Assembly (NCBI GenBank): GCA_050291935.1 | Contig: JBNKKR010000010.1 | Span: 1 to 64,000, forward strand | Length of the DNA stretch: 64,000 nt | Source: Desulfocapsa sp050291935 | GTDB lineage: Bacteria; Desulfobacterota; Desulfobulbia; Desulfobulbales; Desulfocapsaceae | Reading direction: 5' to 3' | Shown: one piece after another, positions 9,050 through 17,934 of the stretch | Layout: each line of letters starts with the position of its first letter | Position numbering within the stretch: the first letter of the stretch is position 1 | Translations under genes and position numbers: made by a program | Notes under the pieces: model-generated | Seen by the model: only the letters and a program-made list of their open reading frames with translations | Database searches by the model: none | Told to the model about the DNA's origin: nothing

Positions 9050-10126
9050 ATGGATACCACTCTACAAGAATTACTGCTCAAATGGTTTACCGATAATCAA
9101 CGTCCTCTCCCTTGGCGGCAAACCTATATTCCATACGAAATATGGATCTCTGAGATCATGGCCCAACAGACTCAAATGGAACGAGTGGTTGAATATCAAA
9201 CCCGTTGGCTGACACTATTTCCTGATATCCGGACACTGGCGGATGGGCCTGAGGATCTGGTGCTAAAATGCTGGGAGGGGCTGGGCTACTATTCACGGGC
9301 AAGGAACATCCTCAAAACGGCAAAGATCCTTATCGAACAATATGGTGGAAAACTCCCCCAAAAGAAAAGGGAACTGGAAAACCTACCAGGAATCGGCCCT
9401 TACACCGCCGCAGCTATCTGTTCAATCGCTTTTAATCAGGATGTTGCCCTGGTTGACGCCAATGTGGAAAGACTATTTGCCAGAATCTTTGCCATCAATC
9501 TCCTTTCCGGAAGTCCTGAGCTAAAACAAGAATGCTGGCAACTTGCTAAACAGCTTCTTCCCCAAGGCCATGCCCGAAATTTTAATCAGGCCCTGATGGA
9601 ACTTGGCGCACTTATTTGCCGTCCCAAAGCTCCTCTTTGCACAAAATGCCCTGTGGCAGGCCATTGCCTGGCCCAAAAAAACAATCTTGTATCCACACTT
9701 CCACTCCCTAAAAAAAAGAAGCAAACCATTGCCATTGAAATGGCCACCGGCATTTTAGTGCATAAGGGAAAACTCTTTATCCAGCAACGAGAAGCAAATG
9801 ACGTCTGGGGCGGACTATGGGAGTTTCCGGGTGGACGAATGGAACAGGGTGAAACATCTAAAGAAACCGTACAACGTGAATACCTTGAAGAAACAGAATT
9901 TCAGGTCCAGGTGAACGAAAAAATCACCACCACCATCCACCATTACACAAAGTATAAGGTGAGCCTGCACTGCTTCTGGGTCACTTTAGCGCAACCTGAA
10001 AGTGAACCGGTATTGCACGCTGCCCAGCAGTTTCAATGGATCCCCTTTGCGAAGATAGCAAAGTACGCCTTTCCCGCAGGACATAGAAAGCTTATAGAAT
10101 TTATTAAGGAGCAGAAGCTTCTTTAG
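9050..10126 (+). CDS. mutY: A/G-specific adenine glycosylase MutY with Nudix-like C-domain
   Basis: Removes adenine mispaired with 8-oxoguanine. The 358 residues contain the HhH-GPD domain: catalytic Glu35 in SEIMAQQTQ, hairpin LPGIGPYTA at 112-120 and Asp136 in LVDANVERL. The [4Fe-4S] cysteines C190, C197, C200 and C206 are in the canonical C-x6-C-x2-C-x5-C spacing. Residues about 225-350 form the MutT-like 8-oxoG recognition domain. Unlike typical MutY, this domain keeps nearly the whole Nudix box (G262, E268, R276-E277, E280-E281), missing only the last Gly (E283). Its 3' end overlaps the convergent ampG by 23 bases. Confidence 0.93.
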   Translation: MDTTLQELLLKWFTDNQRPLPWRQTYIPYEIWISEIMAQQTQMERVVEYQTRWLTLFPDIRTLADGPEDLVLKCWEGLGYYSRARNILKTAKILIEQYGGKLPQKKRELENLPGIGPYTAAAICSIAFNQDVALVDANVERLFARIFAINLLSGSPELKQECWQLAKQLLPQGHARNFNQALMELGALICRPKAPLCTKCPVAGHCLAQKNNLVSTLPLPKKKKQTIAIEMATGILVHKGKLFIQQREANDVWGGLWEFPGGRMEQGETSKETVQREYLEETEFQVQVNEKITTTIHHYTKYKVSLHCFWVTLAQPESEPVLHAAQQFQWIPFAKIAKYAFPAGHRKLIEFIKEQKLL

Positions 10127-11414
10127 AATCAGCATTCCAGGGAGCCACCCAACAGAGCAGTACCATCCCAGGAATTGCCAGAAGTGCACAGACAAAAAAG
10201 AAGGAGGTGTATCCTATTCCACCCACCTCACCAAAAAGGGTATAAAAGATTCCATCCTTAACGGTAATCCCTTCAACCAGTACTCCCGCAAGTATTCCGG
10301 AAAATGATTTGGGAATGGCAAAAAGAGAACTCAACAAAGCGAGCTGGGTACCGGTAAACTTTTTATTGGTGCTTTTGGCAATAAAGGCCATAAGAGCTGC
10401 CGAACCAAGGCCCACACCCAGATATTCAAAACCCACCACCCCGCTCAGCACCCAAACATTGGTGCCGACTTCGTTTAAGAGCGCAAAGCCAAAAATCGAA
10501 ACCACCTGCACAACACCAAATACCCACAATGCCCTGTTGATTCCCATGCGGTACATCGCAAGCCCACCCACAAAACCACCAAGGAGCATCGACCATAAAC
10601 CGACCAACTTCACCACCGTCCCAATGATTGTTTTTGAAAATCCCACATCAAGGTAGAAAGGTGTTATTAAAGCGGTTGCCACCGTATCACCAAACTTATA
10701 AAAAAAGATAAAGAGCAGTATCAACAGCCCAGATTTAAAACCATCGCGCAAAAAGAATTCTTTAAAGGGTTCTATTACCGCCTCCTGCAAGGATTTTGGC
10801 GGAGAAACCCGGGTATCAATCTCAGCAATCATAAAGGTGTGGACAATCCCCACCAGCATAAAGAGGGAGATACCAACAAAAACCGCAGACCAGGGTATAT
10901 AATCGGCCAAAATAAGTCCCAGGCCACCGGGAATAAATCCTGCCACCCGGTAGGCATTGGCATAGAAGGAATTTCCAAGGCCAAGTTCATTGTCCGGCAA
11001 AAGTTCGCGTCGATAGGCATCAAGGACAATATCCTGACTGGCCGAAAAAAATCCAATGGCTAAACCGACATACAAAATGAGCTGGATATCCTGCTGTGGA
11101 TGAAACAGTGCCAAAGATATCATAAAGATGAGCAAACCAATTTGACTCACCAGCATCCATCCGCGCCGTCTGCCTAAAAAGGGAGGAACATACCGATCAA
11201 GAAAGGGTGCCCAAAGATATTTAAAGGAAAAAGGGAGTAACACCAGCCCAAAAAAGCCGATGGTCTTCAAGTCAACGTTCTCACTTCTCAACCACGCCGG
11301 GATAAGCTGGGCCAAAAAATAGAGGGGAAGACCAGCGGTAAATCCGTTAAAAATACAAATCAACATCCGCCTGTTCAGCAATGCTTCCCAGAGACTCGGC
11401 TTTTCTTTGCTCAT
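10104..11414 (-). CDS. ampG: AmpG-family MFS transporter (muropeptide permease)
   Basis: Major-facilitator inner-membrane protein of the AmpG/acetyl-CoA transporter group, probably importing anhydro-muropeptides for peptidoglycan recycling. About 12 hydrophobic segments are visible; the start LLNRRMLICIFNGFTAGLPL and the segment FSASQDIVLDAYRRELL are characteristic of AmpG. I chose the ATG at 11414 (436 residues) because GAGGG lies seven bases upstream. An in-frame ATG at 11447 lacks such a site and would place that GAGGG inside the coding region. It converges with mutY, overlapping its 3' end. Mpl, which reuses the recovered tripeptide, is encoded 4 kb away and supports a recycling role; the exact substrate is not proven. 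Confidence 0.85.
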   Translation of the reverse strand: MSKEKPSLWEALLNRRMLICIFNGFTAGLPLYFLAQLIPAWLRSENVDLKTIGFFGLVLLPFSFKYLWAPFLDRYVPPFLGRRRGWMLVSQIGLLIFMISLALFHPQQDIQLILYVGLAIGFFSASQDIVLDAYRRELLPDNELGLGNSFYANAYRVAGFIPGGLGLILADYIPWSAVFVGISLFMLVGIVHTFMIAEIDTRVSPPKSLQEAVIEPFKEFFLRDGFKSGLLILLFIFFYKFGDTVATALITPFYLDVGFSKTIIGTVVKLVGLWSMLLGGFVGGLAMYRMGINRALWVFGVVQVVSIFGFALLNEVGTNVWVLSGVVGFEYLGVGLGSAALMAFIAKSTNKKFTGTQLALLSSLFAIPKSFSGILAGVLVEGITVKDGIFYTLFGEVGGIGYTSFFFVCALLAIPGMVLLCWVAPWNADSKEASAP

Positions 11415-11550
11415 CTGTAATCCCTCTTCATCCTTATGCTTTCGCATTCTTCTCTTTTCCCCGTAACCTATTTATGGTAGTGTCCGCCGACAAACGAATT
11501 AACCTTAGTTCTTTACTAAAAGCAAACAGCTTTGCAGATCCATTTATATT

Positions 11551-13023
11551 ATGTCAGTCAAAATATATAACACCCTTACCCGGAAAAAAGAACTGTTTAC
11601 CCCGTTGGAAGAAAAACATATCAAACTCTATGTGTGTGGAATCACTTCCTATGATTACTGCCATATAGGGCATGCACGCTCAGCATTAGCCTTTGATATG
11701 ATTGTTAGATATTTTCGTTATCTTGGCTATACAGTCACCTATATTCGCAACTTTACCGATATTGACGATAAAATCATCGCCCGGGCTATGGAGCAAAACA
11801 CAACACCTGAGGAGCTGGCCAATCGTTTTATTGATGAGTTCTACGTGGATATGGACAAATTGGGGGTGGACCGCCCCACCATGGAACCCAAAGCCACAGA
11901 ACATATCCAGGAGATGATTGACTTAATCGCCGAGCTGATCGAAAAAGATATGGCCTATGCCGCCTCAAACGATGATGTGTATTACCGTGTCGGCTCATTT
12001 CCCGGATATGGCAAACTTTCCGGACGGAAGCTGGAAGATATGCAGGCCGGGGCCCGTATCCAGGTGAATGACAATAAAGACGATCCCATGGACTTTGTGC
12101 TCTGGAAAGGTTCCAAACCAAACGAACCCAGTTGGCAAAGCCCCTGGGGTGCAGGGCGCCCCGGTTGGCATATAGAGTGCTCGGCCATGAGCCGCAAATA
12201 CTTGGGCGACACCTTTGATATCCATGGCGGAGGACAGGACCTTATTTTCCCCCACCATGAAAATGAGCTCGCCCAAAGCGAAGCGGCCACAAACAAGCCA
12301 TACGCCGGCACATGGATCCATCACGGTTTTGTGACCATCCGCGATGAAAAAATGTCAAAATCTCTTGGGAATTTTCTTACCATCCGCGATATCCTTACCC
12401 ATTACCACCCAGAAGTCCTGCGCTTTTTCATATTTTCCACCCAGTATCGTAATCCCCTTGATTTTTCTGAAGCGGCCATGCAAAATGCAATGACAGGGCT
12501 TAATCGTCTTTATGAGTGTCTGGCGAAAGTGGAGACGATGGATTGTGATGTGACAAGTAGCGCTGCACAAATTGCATCTAAAAAGGATATCAGCAAGCTA
12601 AGCACCATGGAAGAGCGTTTTCAAAAGGCAATGAACAACGACTTTAACACCGCACTTGCCCAGGGGATATTATTTGAATCCGCCAAGGTGATACATAAAA
12701 TCAGAAGGCAGATAGATGATAAGATCAACGAAAAAGACTTTGATCTTATCAAAACGGGTGCTGCCACCATGGTAAAATTAGGTTCTATCATGGGAATCCT
12801 TCAGGAAAATAGCAGCGAATATCTTGCGAGGAAAAAAGCGGCCCTGCTCAGCGCTATAACCATTAGCGAAGAAGAGATTATGCAACTTATCAAAGAGCGA
12901 AACCAGGCCCGTGATCAAAAAGACTGGGGACGAAGCGATGCAATTCGTGACCAGCTGCTGGCCCATAATATTGAGCTTAAAGATGGGCCGGAAGGCACAG
13001 GTTGGGATATAAAAAAGGATTAA
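11551..13023 (+). CDS. cysS: Cysteinyl-tRNA synthetase
   Basis: Class I aminoacyl-tRNA synthetase charging tRNA-Cys. At 490 residues it has normal length. The HIGH motif is at 38-41 (YCHIGHARS) and KMSKS at 267-271. Zinc ligands C29, C210, H235 and E239 are visible in the contexts YVCGITSYD, HIECSAMS and FPHHENELA. The C-terminal DALR and anticodon-binding regions are present. It is followed one base later by the MEMO-family gene (TAA G ATG), so the two may be coupled. No strong Shine-Dalgarno sequence precedes the ATG. Confidence 0.97.
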   Translation: MSVKIYNTLTRKKELFTPLEEKHIKLYVCGITSYDYCHIGHARSALAFDMIVRYFRYLGYTVTYIRNFTDIDDKIIARAMEQNTTPEELANRFIDEFYVDMDKLGVDRPTMEPKATEHIQEMIDLIAELIEKDMAYAASNDDVYYRVGSFPGYGKLSGRKLEDMQAGARIQVNDNKDDPMDFVLWKGSKPNEPSWQSPWGAGRPGWHIECSAMSRKYLGDTFDIHGGGQDLIFPHHENELAQSEAATNKPYAGTWIHHGFVTIRDEKMSKSLGNFLTIRDILTHYHPEVLRFFIFSTQYRNPLDFSEAAMQNAMTGLNRLYECLAKVETMDCDVTSSAAQIASKKDISKLSTMEERFQKAMNNDFNTALAQGILFESAKVIHKIRRQIDDKINEKDFDLIKTGAATMVKLGSIMGILQENSSEYLARKKAALLSAITISEEEIMQLIKERNQARDQKDWGRSDAIRDQLLAHNIELKDGPEGTGWDIKKD

Positions 13024-13024
13024 G

Positions 13025-13840
13025 ATGGAGAGTATCAGTCGTTCTCCTGCAGTGGCGGGACGGTTTTATCCAGGTGATGAAAGGGCTCTGCGTTTATCCA
13101 TTGAGGATTTGCACGACGGTTTCCCGGAAAAGACAAAAAAGAAAGTACTGGCCGCCATTTCTCCCCATGCAGGATATATCTATTCGGGAGGTATTGCAGC
13201 AGAAACCATCGCCTCAATTGAAATCCCTGAAACAGTAGTCCTTTTAGGACCAAATCATACCGGCAAAGGTCGACCTGTTGCCCTCTCAACGTCCACCTGG
13301 GAAACGCCCATGGGGAAAGTGCCCGTGGACCGGAATTTTGTAAACGACCTGCTTATTGAGACAGATTATGTCGAAGAAGATGAATTGGCCCACCGCTATG
13401 AACACTCTTTGGAAGTGCAGCTTCCCTTTTTACAATTTCATCAGCCTGAGCTTTCCATCGTTCCCCTGTCATTTTCCCATCTTTCTTATCAGGTGCTGGA
13501 CGAAATAGGGCTGGCTCTTTCCGCTGTAATCCAAAAAACAGACAAAGATGTGCTGCTTTTGGCTTCCACGGATATGACCCATTACGAGCCTCGGGAGATG
13601 GCGGAAAGCAAGGATCGTTACGTTCTCAAGAAACTGAGTAAAATGGATCCAAACAACCTCTACTGTTCAGTTACCGGACATGGTATTTCCATGTGCGGCA
13701 TAATGCCGGTGACCGTTGCCCTCATCACCGCAATTGAGCTTGGCGCAACACAAACGGAGCTGATTCGATATACCGATTCTGGTGAAATTACAGGCGATAT
13801 CAACCAGGTTGTTGGCTATGCAGGAGTCCTCATTTCCTGA
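13025..13840 (+). CDS. AmmeMemoRadiSam system protein B (MEMO1 family)
   Basis: A 271-residue MEMO-family protein, structurally related to non-haem-iron class III dioxygenases, of unproven enzymatic role in bacteria. Family hallmarks are the N-terminal SPAVAGRFYPGDERAL, the histidine motif SPHAGYIYSGG, LLGPNHTG, the acidic DELAHRYEHSLEVQLPFLQ and LASTDMTHYEP. In many prokaryotes MEMO co-occurs with an AMMECR1 protein and a radical SAM enzyme. The radical SAM partner is at 40246-41259 here, but no AMMECR1 domain is in the window. It starts one base after cysS. The function within the trio remains unknown. Confidence 0.88.
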   Translation: MESISRSPAVAGRFYPGDERALRLSIEDLHDGFPEKTKKKVLAAISPHAGYIYSGGIAAETIASIEIPETVVLLGPNHTGKGRPVALSTSTWETPMGKVPVDRNFVNDLLIETDYVEEDELAHRYEHSLEVQLPFLQFHQPELSIVPLSFSHLSYQVLDEIGLALSAVIQKTDKDVLLLASTDMTHYEPREMAESKDRYVLKKLSKMDPNNLYCSVTGHGISMCGIMPVTVALITAIELGATQTELIRYTDSGEITGDINQVVGYAGVLIS

Positions 13841-13864
13841 GGCTAGCCTGATCTTGCTTTTCCC

Positions 13865-13893
13865 TTGACAGAGGCGGGAAAGTTTTCTAAATA
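13865..13893 (+). promoter_or_regulatory. Sigma-70-type promoter of tRNA-Gln
   Basis: A perfect -35 TTGACA at 13865-13870 and a -10 TAAATA at 13888-13893 are separated by 17 bases. Transcription would begin near 13900, about 18 bases before the mature tRNA 5' end. Confidence 0.7.
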
Positions 13894-13917
13894 CAGTGGC
13901 TCACGGCACTACCCTGC

Positions 13918-13991
13918 TGGGGAATGGTCTAATGGCAAGACTACGGACTCTGACTCCGTCTATCAAGGTTCGAATCCTTGTTCCCCAGCCA
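13918..13991 (+). tRNA. tRNA-Gln (anticodon CTG), CCA encoded
   Basis: The acceptor stem TGGGGAA (13918-13924) pairs fully with TTCCCCA (13981-13987); the discriminator is G13988 and CCA is encoded at 13989-13991. The anticodon stem ACGGA/TCCGT encloses loop CTCTGAC, so the anticodon is CTG. The T arm AAGGTTCGAATCCTT is canonical. The U1-A72 pair and G73 discriminator agree with glutamine identity. It stands alone between the MEMO gene and a small periplasmic protein gene, with its own promoter. Confidence 0.95.
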
Positions 13992-14047
13992 ATTGATTCT
14001 ACTACTTGCCAACTCATGCCGTAATTCCCCGATTGACACTTATTGAT

Positions 14048-14066
14048 ACACCCACTTAATGGGTGT
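14048..14066. repeat. Short inverted repeat (7-bp stem, 5-base loop)
   Basis: ACACCCA at 14048-14054 pairs with TGGGTGT at 14060-14066 around CTTAA. No T-run follows, so it is not an obvious terminator. It lies in the 243-base stretch (13992-14234) between tRNA-Gln and the next clear gene. That stretch also holds a TTG-initiated frame (14043-14231, containing FGELAIEFNFSA and IIATGTVLWY) that faintly resembles the end of a PilZ domain; I do not call it a gene. Confidence 0.4.
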
Positions 14067-14234
14067 CAGCTTCACACTACACGCTACGTTTTTGGCGAAC
14101 TCGCCATCGAATTCAACTTTTCAGCAACAAATAGTCGTGGAAAGCAAATTATTGCCACAGGCACCGTTCTATGGTACCACTCCTCAGATAACATTAGGAT
14201 TAACACAACCTATTACCCGCTAAAGGAGTAAGCG

Positions 14235-14882
14235 ATGTTTACCGTACCAGATTATACATTTCGTTTACGTAGAGGCGCAGATCAACACTGCTTCTTAACA
14301 ATGTGCCCTCTCTTTCTAATTTTGCTATTACTTTTTGCAGGAAGCACATCGTTCGCGGAAGAACAAGATCCTGTTATTCAGACCATTGAACAGGCGCTGA
14401 TCGAGTACAAAAAGCAAAATTACAGCAATGCGGCAACCAACCTTGACTACGCAAGCCAGCTTATCCGTCAGAAAAAGGGGGAAGCACTGGCGGCCTTTCT
14501 TCCAGAAGCCATGGAAGGCTGGACGGCCAGTGAAGGTAAATCACAGGTTACCGCTGCATCTCTTTTTGGTGGCGGGCTCACCGCTGAACGGCATTATACA
14601 AAGGATACAGCAACGATAGATATAGAAATTGTAACCGACTCTCCCCTCTTGCAGCCCATGATTATGATGTTTTCAAACCCCATTTTTGCGGCTTCTGCAG
14701 GCCGTTTTGAGTTAATTAATGGTTTTAAAGGGGTAATAAAGTATCAGGGTAATGGAGGGGATATCAATATTGTGGTGAATAATCGCTTCCTGGTAACCAT
14801 TAAAGGTGATAATACCAGTGAAGAGGAACTGCTCTACTATGCAAAACATATTGATTTAAAAGGTCTTGCGGGTCTTCCCTAA
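14235..14882 (+). CDS. Exported protein of unknown function
   Basis: A 215-residue protein I do not recognise. A hydrophobic stretch (about 24-40, LFLILLLLFAGSTSFA) followed by AEEQ looks like a signal peptide with an unusually long, arginine-containing n-region. The mature part starts with an amphipathic helix (EQALIEYKKQNYSNAATNLDYASQLI, resembling one TPR unit), then alternates beta strands to the C-terminus. I kept the ATG at 14235 because AAGGAG lies eight bases upstream; the internal ATG at 14301 has no such site. It probably acts in the periplasm. It is followed by a small gene and mpl on the same strand. Confidence 0.75.
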   Translation: MFTVPDYTFRLRRGADQHCFLTMCPLFLILLLLFAGSTSFAEEQDPVIQTIEQALIEYKKQNYSNAATNLDYASQLIRQKKGEALAAFLPEAMEGWTASEGKSQVTAASLFGGGLTAERHYTKDTATIDIEIVTDSPLLQPMIMMFSNPIFAASAGRFELINGFKGVIKYQGNGGDINIVVNNRFLVTIKGDNTSEEELLYYAKHIDLKGLAGLP

Positions 14883-15048
14883 TACCAATAACGAACAGTC
14901 ACAAGACACTTGAACACAGGATTCTACAGGGATGGCTGAAGAGGTTATTCCTGCTGGAAGCAGCCTTTGCCGGTTTGACGAAATTAGGCCTTCTTCCACC
15001 GGCAAAGGCTTTATATCAAAATCCATTTTCACCCCAATTGTTACCGTC

Positions 15049-15210
15049 ATGTCAGAAAACAAAAATACGATTTCAGATGAGCTGCTGCTCAAAATATCCA
15101 AAGAAATTGCTGTAAAATTTATTGAAGTGGGCCGCCTCACCCCAGCCACCTTTGAAACAACATTTCAAAAGATATATACCACTGTAAAAGAGAGTGTGAG
15201 AAAACAATAA
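15049..15210 (+). CDS. Small helical protein coupled to mpl (MucR N-terminus-like)
   Basis: Fifty-three residues from an ATG at 15049: a helix-rich segment DELLLKISKEIAVKFIEVGRL and then FQKIYTTVKESV. The pattern loosely recalls the N-terminal part of MucR/Ros regulators, without the zinc-finger half, so I do not assign a function. An upstream in-frame ATG at 14932 would give 92 residues; AGGG sits too close to that ATG to be a good ribosome site, and the extra part is low-information. The stop overlaps the mpl start in TAATG, so translational coupling with mpl is likely whichever start is used. Confidence 0.5.
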   Translation: MSENKNTISDELLLKISKEIAVKFIEVGRLTPATFETTFQKIYTTVKESVRKQ

Positions 15211-16646
15211 TGCTCCTTAAAAAAGAATGTAACCGCGCCCCTGAAACTGTTCAACATATTCATATTATGGGGATTTGCGGAACAGGAATGGCAGCACTTG
15301 CGGGAATGCTGAAAAAGAGTGGCTACACCGTCACCGGTTCCGATAAGGGCATCTATCCTCCCATGTCCATTTTTCTTCAGAAAATGAATATCCCTGTGCT
15401 AAACGGATATGCTGCGGAAAATCTCCTGCCACCACCAGATCTTGTTATCGTGGGCAATGTTATCACCGCCAAAAACCCGGAAGCCATAGCTCTTTCCCAA
15501 ACAACCATTCTCTACCTCTCTTTTCCCCAGGCACTTGCCCATTTTTTTATCCAGGACCGGACATCCATCGTGGTTACCGGTACCCACGGCAAAACCACCA
15601 CATCATCGCTTGTGGCATCTTGTCTCTACAATGCCGGACTGGATCCAACATGTATGATTGGAGGCATTGTCCGCGACTTCGATGCCAACTTTCGTCTTGG
15701 CAAAGGTAGCCACTTTGTTTCGGAAGGTGATGAATATGACACCGCTTTTTTTGACAAGGAGTCAAAATTTCTCCATTATCTCCCTAATATTGCAATCATC
15801 ACCTCCGTTGAATTTGATCATGCCGATATCTTTGATGACCTTGCAGCAATCAAACGCGCCTTTAAGAAATTTGTTGCCCTTCTTCCGGAAGATGGGCTTA
15901 TTGTAGCATACTTAGACGATGCAAACGTGGCAGAAGTCGTGGCCAATGCTCCCTGTGCAGTGGAAGGTTATGGAGAACAAAAAGGACTGGACTGGAGTCT
16001 TGCAAAAGTTACCGCCGATGGGGGTGCGACCAACTTTCATGTGAGGCGAAAGGGACAGGACTGGGGAAAGCTTCAGGTACGCCTTCCCGGGCAACATAAC
16101 TGTCTCAACGCACTGGCAACCGCTGCCGTACTGCACAAAGTAGGTCTTTCTCCCCAAACCATCAACCAGGGTTTATCCCGCTTTGGCGGGGTTAAACGAC
16201 GTCAGGAAGTCCGGGGTATCGTTAATGGAATCACCGTAATTGATGATTTTGCCCATCATCCTACAGCGGTACAAAAAACGATTCAGGCCCTCAAAAATGC
16301 ATACCCAGCTCAACGTTTAATAACGGTTTTTGAGCCTCGGACAAACTCTTCCAGACGTTCAATTTTTCAACAGGATTATATCCCCTGTTTTGACGCGTCT
16401 GATCTCACCTTTATTCGTGAACCGCTGCCCCTGGACAATATTGCACCGGAAGATTTATTCTCAGCAAGCCGGCTGGCAGAGGATATTAACAGGCGGGGAA
16501 AACATGCCATAAGCTGTCCTGATACCGATTCAATCCTTACTAAGCTTCTCCCCATCCTGCAAAAAGGGGATGTGGTGGCAATTCTTTCCAATGGCGGCTT
16601 TGACGATATCCACAACAGGCTTTTGACACTCCTTGAAAGCATCTAA
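15210..16646 (+). CDS. mpl: UDP-N-acetylmuramate:tripeptide ligase (Mpl)
   Basis: Mur-ligase family enzyme that joins recycled L-Ala-D-Glu-meso-DAP to UDP-MurNAc. The 478 residues show the N-terminal Rossmann motif IMGICGTGMAALAGM, the ATP loop GTHGKTTTS at 124-132, SEGDEYDTAFFDKESKF, typical of Mpl rather than MurC, and C-terminal FAHHPTAV and EPRTNSSRR motifs. Its start overlaps the stop of the preceding small gene by one base. Together with ampG 4 kb upstream it indicates a working peptidoglycan recycling route. MurC is the main alternative, but the EGDEYDTA signature and lack of a dcw cluster favour Mpl. Confidence 0.92.
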   Translation: MLLKKECNRAPETVQHIHIMGICGTGMAALAGMLKKSGYTVTGSDKGIYPPMSIFLQKMNIPVLNGYAAENLLPPPDLVIVGNVITAKNPEAIALSQTTILYLSFPQALAHFFIQDRTSIVVTGTHGKTTTSSLVASCLYNAGLDPTCMIGGIVRDFDANFRLGKGSHFVSEGDEYDTAFFDKESKFLHYLPNIAIITSVEFDHADIFDDLAAIKRAFKKFVALLPEDGLIVAYLDDANVAEVVANAPCAVEGYGEQKGLDWSLAKVTADGGATNFHVRRKGQDWGKLQVRLPGQHNCLNALATAAVLHKVGLSPQTINQGLSRFGGVKRRQEVRGIVNGITVIDDFAHHPTAVQKTIQALKNAYPAQRLITVFEPRTNSSRRSIFQQDYIPCFDASDLTFIREPLPLDNIAPEDLFSASRLAEDINRRGKHAISCPDTDSILTKLLPILQKGDVVAILSNGGFDDIHNRLLTLLESI

Positions 16647-16652
16647 AGCTCC

Positions 16653-16681
16653 TTGACCATTTCACTATTTTAGCGTAGTAT
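16653..16681 (+). promoter_or_regulatory. Sigma-70-type promoter of the pnt operon
   Basis: TTGACC at 16653-16658 and TAGTAT at 16676-16681 are separated by 17 bases, about 100 bases before the pntAA start, which itself has an AAGGGGA ribosome site. Confidence 0.6.
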
Positions 16682-16785
16682 TGAACGCTCATTCATTCCA
16701 CGGCTCAAATCTTATTTTGCAGTTTCCCTGCAATCAATAAGATTCGATAGGCTAGATCATTTTATTTTTACAAGGGGACCCCATT

Positions 16786-17916
16786 ATGAAACTCGCTGTC
16801 CTGAAAGAGACTGAAGAGGGCGAAAACAGGGTTGCTATTATCCCGGATTCCATCAAACGCCTTAATAAAAAGGGCTTTGAAGTGTTGATAGAAGCAGGCG
16901 CGGGAATGGCCTCCGGCCATAGCGATCAGGATTATACGGACAAAGGTGCCACCATCGTTGCCAGTGCTGCCGAGCTTATCAGCCAATGTGACTGTGTGGT
17001 GAAGGTACGGCCGCCATCCATGGAAGAGGCGGAAGGCTTAAAAGATGGTTCTTTTTATATTTCCATAGTGCAGTCAACCCTTCGTCATGACCTTGTCAGA
17101 AAATTGCAGGAAAAGAAGATTACCGCCTTTGGTCTGGATATTATTCCGCGTACAACCCTTGCTCAATCCATGGACGTCCTCTCTTCCATGAGTACCATAT
17201 CAGGCTATAAATCAGTTCTTTTGGCAGCAGACAATATCAATAAATTTTTCCCCATGCTTATGACTGCGGCGGGTACCATCGCACCGGCCAAGGTCCTTGT
17301 GTTGGGAGCTGGTGTTGCAGGACTTATGGCCTGTGCAACTGCAAAACGTCTGGGCGGTGTTGTGGAAGCCTTTGACGTGCGTCCTGAAGTCCGTGACCAG
17401 GTTGCCTCCGTTGGGGCAAAATTTGTTGAAGTACCCATTGAAGAAGATGGATCGGGTGGTGGCGGATACGCGAAAGAAATGTCAGATGAGTACAAGAAAA
17501 AGCAGGCGGAGCTGATCTCCAAACATATTGCCAAATCAGACGTTGTTATTCCGACTGCACTTATCCCCGGCAAGAAGGCACCAATTCTTATCAGTGAAGA
17601 ACAGGTTAAATCAATGAAACCCGGTTCCATCATTGTGGATCTGGCGGCTGAGATGGGCGGCAACTGTGCCTTGACCAAGGTTGGAGAGACAACAGTTGTC
17701 CATGGAGTAACCATCGTTGGCCATGCCAACCTGCCATCCACCATGTCTCACCACGCTTCCCAGATGTTTTCCAAAAATATTGAGAAATTCCTCTTCCACC
17801 TCTGTGATGAGAACGGTTTTAAGATGGATATGGAAGACGAAATCACCAGCGGCTCACTGGTCACAAAAGATGGTGACGTGATCCATGAACTTACCAAAAC
17901 CCTCATGGCTGGTTAA
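16786..17916 (+). CDS. pntAA: NAD(P) transhydrogenase subunit alpha-1 (NAD-binding, soluble)
   Basis: The NAD(H)-binding domain I of proton-translocating transhydrogenase, 376 residues. It begins like alanine dehydrogenase/PntA (MKLAVLKETEEGENRVAIIP) and carries the dinucleotide fold VLVLGAGVAGLMA near 166-178. It ends at the domain I boundary, with the membrane part encoded by the next gene, as in the three-subunit enzyme of Rhodospirillum. The complex couples hydride transfer between NADH and NADP+ to proton movement, supplying NADPH. A good promoter and ribosome site precede it. It is followed 18 bases later by pntAB. Confidence 0.95.
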   Translation: MKLAVLKETEEGENRVAIIPDSIKRLNKKGFEVLIEAGAGMASGHSDQDYTDKGATIVASAAELISQCDCVVKVRPPSMEEAEGLKDGSFYISIVQSTLRHDLVRKLQEKKITAFGLDIIPRTTLAQSMDVLSSMSTISGYKSVLLAADNINKFFPMLMTAAGTIAPAKVLVLGAGVAGLMACATAKRLGGVVEAFDVRPEVRDQVASVGAKFVEVPIEEDGSGGGGYAKEMSDEYKKKQAELISKHIAKSDVVIPTALIPGKKAPILISEEQVKSMKPGSIIVDLAAEMGGNCALTKVGETTVVHGVTIVGHANLPSTMSHHASQMFSKNIEKFLFHLCDENGFKMDMEDEITSGSLVTKDGDVIHELTKTLMAG

Positions 17917-17934
17917 GCAAACAGGAGAAAAAGA

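Noticed and set aside
14043..14231. 62-codon frame between tRNA-Gln and the exported protein gene
   Set aside because: It needs a TTG without ribosome site and the resemblance to a PilZ end is too faint to call a gene; noted with the inverted repeat there.
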